Shown: positions 59,101 to 64,000 of the stretch, piece after piece
How positions within the stretch are numbered: the stretch's first letter is position 1
Layout: each line of letters starts with the position of its first letter
NCBI GenBank assembly: GCA_012845835.1
Contig: JABAKD010000028.1
Location: forward strand, 2,692,242-2,756,241
Source: Undaria pinnatifida
Lineage: Eukaryota > Sar > Phaeophyceae > Laminariales > Alariaceae
Length of the DNA stretch: 64,000 bases
Reading direction: 5' to 3'
The notes under the pieces: generated by a model
What the model was told of the DNA's origin: nothing
The model's database searches: none
What the model saw: the letters and a program-made list of their open reading frames with translations, nothing else
Position numbers and translations under genes: made by a program

Positions 59101-62100
59101 ACTTGGTCCAGTTACGCTCCACCCTTCCATTTCGCTTCATATTCGGAAATTGGACCTTTGCACTTTTTTTCGTGTGCACGTTCATGTTTGTGAGGGAGCG
59201 TTGCACAGAACAGACAAGCGATATCGATATGCCGTGCGCCTGGCTCCCATTGGCTCTTCTCCGTGTCTCGTTAGCTCTTTTTTTGCAGCATTGAATAGCC
59301 AAAGTTGTCACTGCTGCTGGTATTATACCGTAATGCGTAACACATCATGCGTATCATCCACAACAATGCATTTTCTAGCACGCGTAACTTATTGTCCACC
59401 AGGTGCCCCATACGTGCGTAAGGCATTGGGCCAGTAACTCCCTAAAAGATAGGGAGATGCCGGCGTACCGGTGAACAAATCTGATTCTTGGACGGTCGTC
59501 TGGGCGGATGGATGCCTCTGGAGAGTCAACTTCTATTTGCGTGATCGGTGTGACAAGAAACGACAGCACACCGTTTTAGTCCATTTCTATCTTGGACGTC
59601 GGCCCAAACCCAACCCGACCCCAACCATAACCGTAACCCTAACCCCAACCCCAACCCTTTGGGAGGCTCGGCGTCGTCAAGGGCCGTCCCGTCGCGTGTT
59701 TCGTAGGCGTTTTCCCAAAATAATCAACCCGCGGAATGGCAGGCGTCGACCGGACAACTGGTGTTCAGTCTTTTTTTTCACACCGAATGACAAGGGGTGC
59801 TATCCTGTGGAGATGGTTTCCGCTCTTGTCGTAGCGGCGTTTCTAGCGGCTAATTAACCTAGTTTTGTTACGAATTGTGATGAAGTAAGACGATACAATA
59901 CCTGTACGGAGGGCGAAGCAGTCACAGCAGCTTCACACATCTATATACAAGGGGTGTAGGCGTAGGCTATATTTCTTATTTGATTCCGTTCTAATTGGTC
60001 TAATCGGTGTCAGATTAGATATTTTCAGCATGTGGCAGGTGAGAAATACCCTTACGTGCACATAAAAACGTCTACACTTCGAAGTATACCATCGTGCAGG
60101 CAAAAAGTTGTCCTTTGTTGGTCCAAATGGTGCCAGGCAGGACCCAGTGTGGTATTATACCGCGCAGCCGCCGTATGCATTTTCGTCCAGAAGCGTGGAA
60201 CATAATTCAGCACCTGGAACCGCTTGTTGCAGTGAAGACAGCGGGACCATGCTCAAACCATAGTTCCTTACCTCACTGATGTATCATAGTTTTACCGTCT
60301 TTGCTGGCGTACCGACCTCATCAACGGCAGCGTGTTTGCGCTCCGCCCTTTTTTGTTTTATAATTTTAGAAGTTCAGTTTTGCTCATCCCTTCTATTATC
60401 TTGGCGCGCTTTCTTTCTTCTTCTCCCTCGCTAGTCGTAACCCAGATCATCCGGGGCCACTAAGCAAGCTCTTCTCCCTCCTCCCCGCTTCGGTATGCGC
60501 CTTTGTTTTTATCGCGAGAAGACTTCATTCAGTATTTGCTCCCCCCGCTGACTCCCATCGAATTGCGCTCATTCTCGATGTTATTATTGATGTATAAACT
60601 AGTCTACGCGTGATACTAATACCAGCACGTAGCTGATTTCTGAGTCTTGCGCGTGGCAATTGCTGTAACCAGCGGCGCAGCAGTCAGTTCTTTAGGGGTT
60701 ATCGGACATATATTCGATACTAGGCGGTTCGTCGGTGCTTTAATTGCACCCGTATTCCACTCTTGTACCGTGCTTGTGACCACAACAGTAGCAGAGTTCG
60801 TCTCTGTAGGAGGCGTCGGCACGGACACTGGTTGCCGGATGTAGATGGGTGGAATGATCGGGTTCATGCGAAGAACACACATGGGCGTTGAAGGCTATTT
60901 TTCCGTTCTACCGTGGTACTTACAGGTATCTCACTCTCACTATCGTGCTGCTGATATACTCTTGGGTAAATTCCAAAGAAGGGCAAGCTGGGGGTTCAGC
61001 CTGAACGTCCGGACGTCTTTATATTTATAGTCTAACGTGTGTAAGGCAACGATGCACGCCAAACTAATTTTCAGCTGTACCTAGCGTTTGCGTGGTTGCA
61101 CGTGAGGAACATCGTCGAAGTCTACTGTTTGCGGTTGGATACGATAACAAGCCCAGTCCACCCGTAGTTTGCCCTTGAGGACAGCCACACTCCCCCAAAT
61201 TGTACCCGCAAGGCGTGGACGACAGACGACTCCTCAACCGACGCCGCAAAAGTGCACCTGCAAATGCCATGGTTGGCTACGATGATATACCAAAGTACGA
61301 AAATATCCTATCGAGTTGATATGCTCCACCCACTTTTAATGTCGCGCTCCTCCAGTTTGGTGTAATCAAGGCGAAAACATTCGGTCGACGCGTCGACGCA
61401 TGTGTGGTGTAAAATGTCATGTCCTATCGCGAGTCACAGTACGATGTCACGCTTCTGATGCTATGTATGATGAAGTGTTTTTCCCCTCGAATATGTAATT
61501 GAATCAGCAAAATTCGCCAAAGTATTTTTCTTCGAGAGGAAGACACGGTCTTCGGTTAACCCCTTTACCACTGGAAACCCGTTTTGGGGACACAAAGTTA
61601 CTTGGATTTAGTATAGGGAGGGGATTGGGGGCTCTAAAAGGGTTAACCCGACCTTCCTCACGATGTCACCTTTCTCATTTTGTCGTAAATTATTTTGCCC
61701 CAAAAATAAAACTTTGCTTAGTCCTCTTGGGACCCATGTAGTGACCGAACAAACGACGCTTGTGATCTTGTCAATGATCTGGGAAGAGCTTACGGCGTTG
61801 TTGATAGTATCGCAATGCTACACGCGTGCCGCGCAGCTCTTTACGTTGCAGTTCAGACGTACCTGTAGTTCCTAACCCAGCGGTCAGGGCTGGGTTGCTT
61901 TGTGCGGTGGATTGTGCAATCAACACTTTTTTGGACAGTGTCTCCCCTTCAAAACCCAAAAGGGTTGATGAGCCACTCGGCCTCCATCAACCTGACCTTC
62001 CTCGTCCCTCTCTCCCTCCCTCCCTTTCTCCCTCCCTCCCTCTCTCGTCATGGTCACATCATCACTATTCCCTACCGCTCGTGTGTACGCATCGGATTGA

Positions 62101-64000
62101 CCCGAACAGACGACAGCTCGTCTCTATGCATTGGATTGACCCGAACAGATGGCAGCTCGTCTATTTGCGTTGGATTGGCCCGAACAGATGACAGCTTGAA
62201 AGGGCAGGAGCTTACCGCTTGTTATTCGATAAGTAAAGGCTGAGGCACACGGGGCGAAGTGGATTATCCATCGATACAGGGGTTTTTCGGGTTTGATTGG
62301 GTTGGGGATAGCCTTACAGATACAATTCGAAGTGTGCTTAAACTTTTCTCGCGTAAACAATGAGTAGCGGAAAGCGCGTGAGATTGTGAGTTAGCGAAAA
62401 TTCCGTTAAAATCGACGAGCATAAATAGCTGGTAAAGTAGTGGGAATGCTGAAACCCATGCGCGATAAAGATGAAGGCAAACATCGGGGGGGAGAAGGGA
62501 AGACATCTGTGACCACGACTTATCCAGAAGGTCGCTGGGGGTAAATGAGAACTTGTTACAAGTTGAACTGGAGGTAAAAGTGATTACTAAATATATATAT
62601 GGCATAAAAAATGTCAGCCGTTTTCTCGAATAAGGGGTAAGGTACCCTCGCCGTTGGCTCTGAATTCCGTCACCCCTTTTGAACCAAAAGTTCCCCTTCC
62701 CCCCCGCCCCCCATCATCGCTGTCCCTCGGGCCATTGTTTGCTTCGAATTGTGCGGTGGATGGTGCATTGTGCTGTGCATTGTGTTGACCCGAAATGCGG
62801 AAGAGACTACCGCGCTTCACGTCTATCGTCTTCTCGTAGAGGGTTTGGCCCATAATAGATGACAACACACTAAAAAGTATGGCTTGTAGAGACACGGCTT
62901 CCGTCAACGGTCAAACGCGTATAGGATTAACTGCACCCAAGCTTTTCGGGACTAAGTACTTGGATTTTGTGTTGAAGCATTTCCCCAGCAGTAAAAGGGC
63001 TAACCGGACCTTCCTCCTTCCTCCCCATCATCCCTGTCCCTCGTGTCTTTGCATTCGTTGGATTAATGCGATCTGCGGAACAGACGACCGGCATCGGCGC
63101 TGGCAAAGCGGCGAACATCAAGAACTGCGAGCTGTGCGCCCGCAAAATCGCCGAGGTGGCCGACACCCCCAAGGTTGTCGTTGAGAAGTCTACCGTGCCG
63201 GTCCGCACGGCGGAGGCTGTTCGCCGAGTCCTAGCGACTAACGACCGAGGGGTCAACTTTCAGGTAGGCTTTTGTTAGAAACCCCTGATGCATTTTGTGG
63301 AAACCACGCTTCTTTTTTCTTTCTGTCACGGGGTGGTGGTAGCAATCCATCTCCTACCGTTTTTTTTGGCGGTAGTTCTTGAGTACGCTTTTAATAGGCT
63401 CTCATCTGCGATATTGCCAGAAGGTTCGCGCACTGCTAGTCGGCGGTAATACACATCTCATCTCCGTGTGGCATATTAGCGAGAGCCGGTTGCCGGTTGT
63501 CCATGGGCCATGCACGACATGTTGGCGATTGGAGAACGGAGACGTCCGTGACCCTTGACATTGTTTTGTAAGACACCTCTACTGTGAGATCGAAGATTCC
63601 GTCGAAAATGATATTTTATAACTAATTTTCAAGGACGTCAGCCGTGAGTTCGACAAATTTCAGGTCATTACTCATCTTTGCAAGCTGCGTTGTTGGTACT
63701 CGCAATTGTTTCGCCCTGCTAATGCGTGTGCTGCCCTGGCATATGTTTACTCGTGCCATCGTGAAGAATAGAGATCGGGAACTACTCCCCTGAGTGCTAG
63801 TAGCAGGGGCAACACGACATTGTTCATTTACATGAGCTGCCATGAACTCGGGTCACGGGTTGTGTTGTGGAACTGGACGTGTGCGGTGAATGCCAAGCAA
63901 TCGTGCGGGCTATTATATAATAGTATCTAGTATAATATTACGGGGGAACGACGTGTCTGGAACATGTATGGCTTGTACGAACAGGGGAATTTGTAGGTTT
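55982..64000 (+). CDS. UGDH: UDP-glucose 6-dehydrogenase, N-terminal part (runs off the window)
   Basis: NAD-dependent oxidation of UDP-glucose to UDP-glucuronate in the cytosol, feeding acidic polysaccharides. Exons: 55982-56113, 57145-57303, 63084-63263, all phase 0. The first 157 residues are recovered: [12 protein letters not shown] (Rossmann GxGxxG at 14-19), VVDIS, then [36 protein letters not shown], and [24 protein letters not shown]. These match the animal/plant type UGDH closely (about a third of the usual 470-490 residues). The catalytic Cys lies beyond the window. The start ATG begins [10 protein letters not shown], as expected just before the first strand. Confidence 0.95.
56236..56283. 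repeat. (GCT)n(GCC)n microsatellite in UGDH intron 1
   Basis: Six GCT units followed by six GCC units and a broken tail. It is non-coding here, 120 bp after the exon 1 donor. Confidence 0.95.
56965..57115 (+). repeat. UGDH: Duplicated acceptor-side pyrimidine tract before UGDH exon 2
   Basis: 'ACATCCACTACAACCCCCCC' (56969) and 'ACATCCATTACGACCCCCCC' (57079) are copies about 110 bp apart. Each is followed by TCAACTTG- or TCATCCC-type text, and a further C tract lies at 57010. The second copy supplies the exon 2 pyrimidine tract. Confidence 0.8.
57145..57303 (+). CDS. UGDH: UGDH exon 2
   Basis: 53 codons, acceptor GGAAG|ATC, donor AAAG|GTATGG, phase 0. [16 protein letters not shown], then [17 protein letters not shown] and [13 protein letters not shown]. 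The YEPGL and NTPTK motifs are diagnostic for UGDH. Confidence 0.97.
59595..59662. repeat. Telomere-like AACCCY array in UGDH intron 2
   Basis: About ten units of CCCAACCC/CCTAACCC, shorter than the array at 24.3 kb. From 57304 to 60379 no gene is recognised in this 5.8-kb intron. Confidence 0.85.
60400..60565 (-). mobile_element. SINE fragment, tail type 1
   Basis: Reverse copy carrying 'CGTAACCCAGATCATCCGG' and 'GCGCCTTTGTTTTTATCGCGAG', then '...CTGACTCCCATCGAATTGCGC'. The tRNA head is missing. Confidence 0.55.
60755..60860 (+). repeat. R1 block fragment
   Basis: 'GTAGGAGGCGTCGGCACGGACACTGGTTGCCGGATGTAGATGGGTGG' matches the block at 205 and 355. No other R1 parts adjoin it. Confidence 0.6.
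61556..61648 (-). mobile_element. Small MITE with TTAA ends
   Basis: GTTAACCCCTTTACC...to ...CTAAAAGGGTTAACC, with TTAA at both sides and about 80 bp inside. It is the best preserved member. It is followed directly by 'CGACCTTCCTC', as is the copy at 62926, so MITE and flank were duplicated together. Confidence 0.75.
61975..62200 (+). repeat. UGDH: Upstream image of the UGDH exon 3 acceptor with 3 x 39-bp tandem units
   Basis: 'GACCTTCCTCGTCCCTC...CATCACTATTCCC...GCTCGTGTGTACGCATCGGATTGACCCGAACAG|ACGAC' parallels the true acceptor region (63008-63090: GACCTTCCTCCTTCC...CATCATCCC...CTCGTGTCTTTGCATTCGTTGGATTAATGCG...GGAACAG|ACGACC). The last part is then repeated as three 39-bp units ending GAACAG|A at about 62110, 62149 and 62188. 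Confidence 0.85.
62340..62600 (+). mobile_element. SINE, tail type 2, 5'-truncated
   Basis: 'TCTCGCGTAAACAATGAGTAGCGGAAAGCGCGTGAG' to 'CATCTGTGACCACGACTTATCCAGAAGG' and 'AACTGGAGGTAAAAGTG'. It is close to the copy at 23600 in extent. Confidence 0.7.
62926..63005 (-). mobile_element. Small MITE with TTAA ends, diverged
   Basis: 'GATTAACTGCACCC...TTTCGGGACTAAGTACTTGGATTTTGTG...AGTAAAAGGGCTAAC'. The interior (ACTTGGATTT) matches 61556-61648. The right TTAA is altered. Confidence 0.55.
63084..63263 (+). CDS. UGDH: UGDH exon 3
   Basis: 60 codons, acceptor GGAACAG|ACG, donor CAG|GTAGGC, phase 0. [16 protein letters not shown], then [21 protein letters not shown] and [10 protein letters not shown]. 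The EKSTVPV motif and the spacing to NTPTK match UGDH. Further exons lie outside the window. Confidence 0.97.
63575..63700 (+). repeat. R1 core fragment
   Basis: 'CTGTGAGATCGAAGATTCCGTCGAAAATG' followed by 'TTTTCAAGGACGTCAGCCGTGAGTTCG' and 'ACTCATCTTTGCAAGCTGCG', i.e. two core variants side by side. From 63701 to 64000 nothing else is recognised. Confidence 0.6.

Overview
The window is nuclear DNA from a eukaryote with spliceosomal introns, and it is gene-poor. Three conserved protein genes can be read with confidence. All have short exons, clean GT-AG junctions and introns of up to about 6 kb. The HSF DNA-binding domain carries the '[11 protein letters not shown]' form and the 'GPDAGAY.HPSF' wing, and HSF, NDK and UGDH occur together with long repeat-filled introns. 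This would fit a photosynthetic stramenopile (for example the brown-algal lineage), but that placement is an inference and no lineage marker is present.

Layout. 1-12.2 kb: no established gene apart from one exon-like minus-strand segment at 12233-12367; the rest is a composite dispersed repeat (R1), SINEs, small terminal-repeat retrotransposons (TRIM type) and minisatellites. 13.4-34.1 kb (+): a heat-shock-factor-type transcription factor in ten recognised exons, phase-consistent except at one junction. 34.1-44.4 kb: no gene found; minisatellites, a mariner-like MITE, a TCGGACAG-family MITE, and probably the unrecognised last NDK exon. 44.5-55.5 kb (-): mitochondrial-type nucleoside diphosphate kinase, six exons, with the catalytic His visible. 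56.0 kb to the window end (+): UDP-glucose 6-dehydrogenase, three coding exons, running off the window. NDK and UGDH are head to head over 469 bp, and the probable shared promoter is under 260 bp once a 5'-UTR intron of UGDH is removed.

NDK phosphorylates UDP to UTP, the precursor of UDP-glucose, which is the UGDH substrate. The divergent pair could therefore be co-expressed in nucleotide-sugar (cell-wall polysaccharide) metabolism. That is an inference from position.

The most unusual signal is not a gene. At many exon boundaries in all three genes, the exon edge plus its splice site has been tandemly copied into the neighbouring intron, leaving 2-4 decaying images of the donor or acceptor. 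This is seen at HSF donors near 24.7, 26.25, 28.57, 30.69 and 32.01 kb, the NDK donor at 44.48 kb, HSF acceptors at 24.56 and 25.98 kb, and UGDH acceptors at 57.14 and 63.08 kb. At one HSF junction the reading frame closes only if a copied donor is used.

Mobile elements: four TRIM copies (one with a 5-bp target duplication), a tRNA-headed SINE family with two tail types, five copies of a MITE with TCGGACAG termini, one mariner-like MITE, four tiny MITEs with TTAA ends, and R1 with a conserved roughly 60-bp core.
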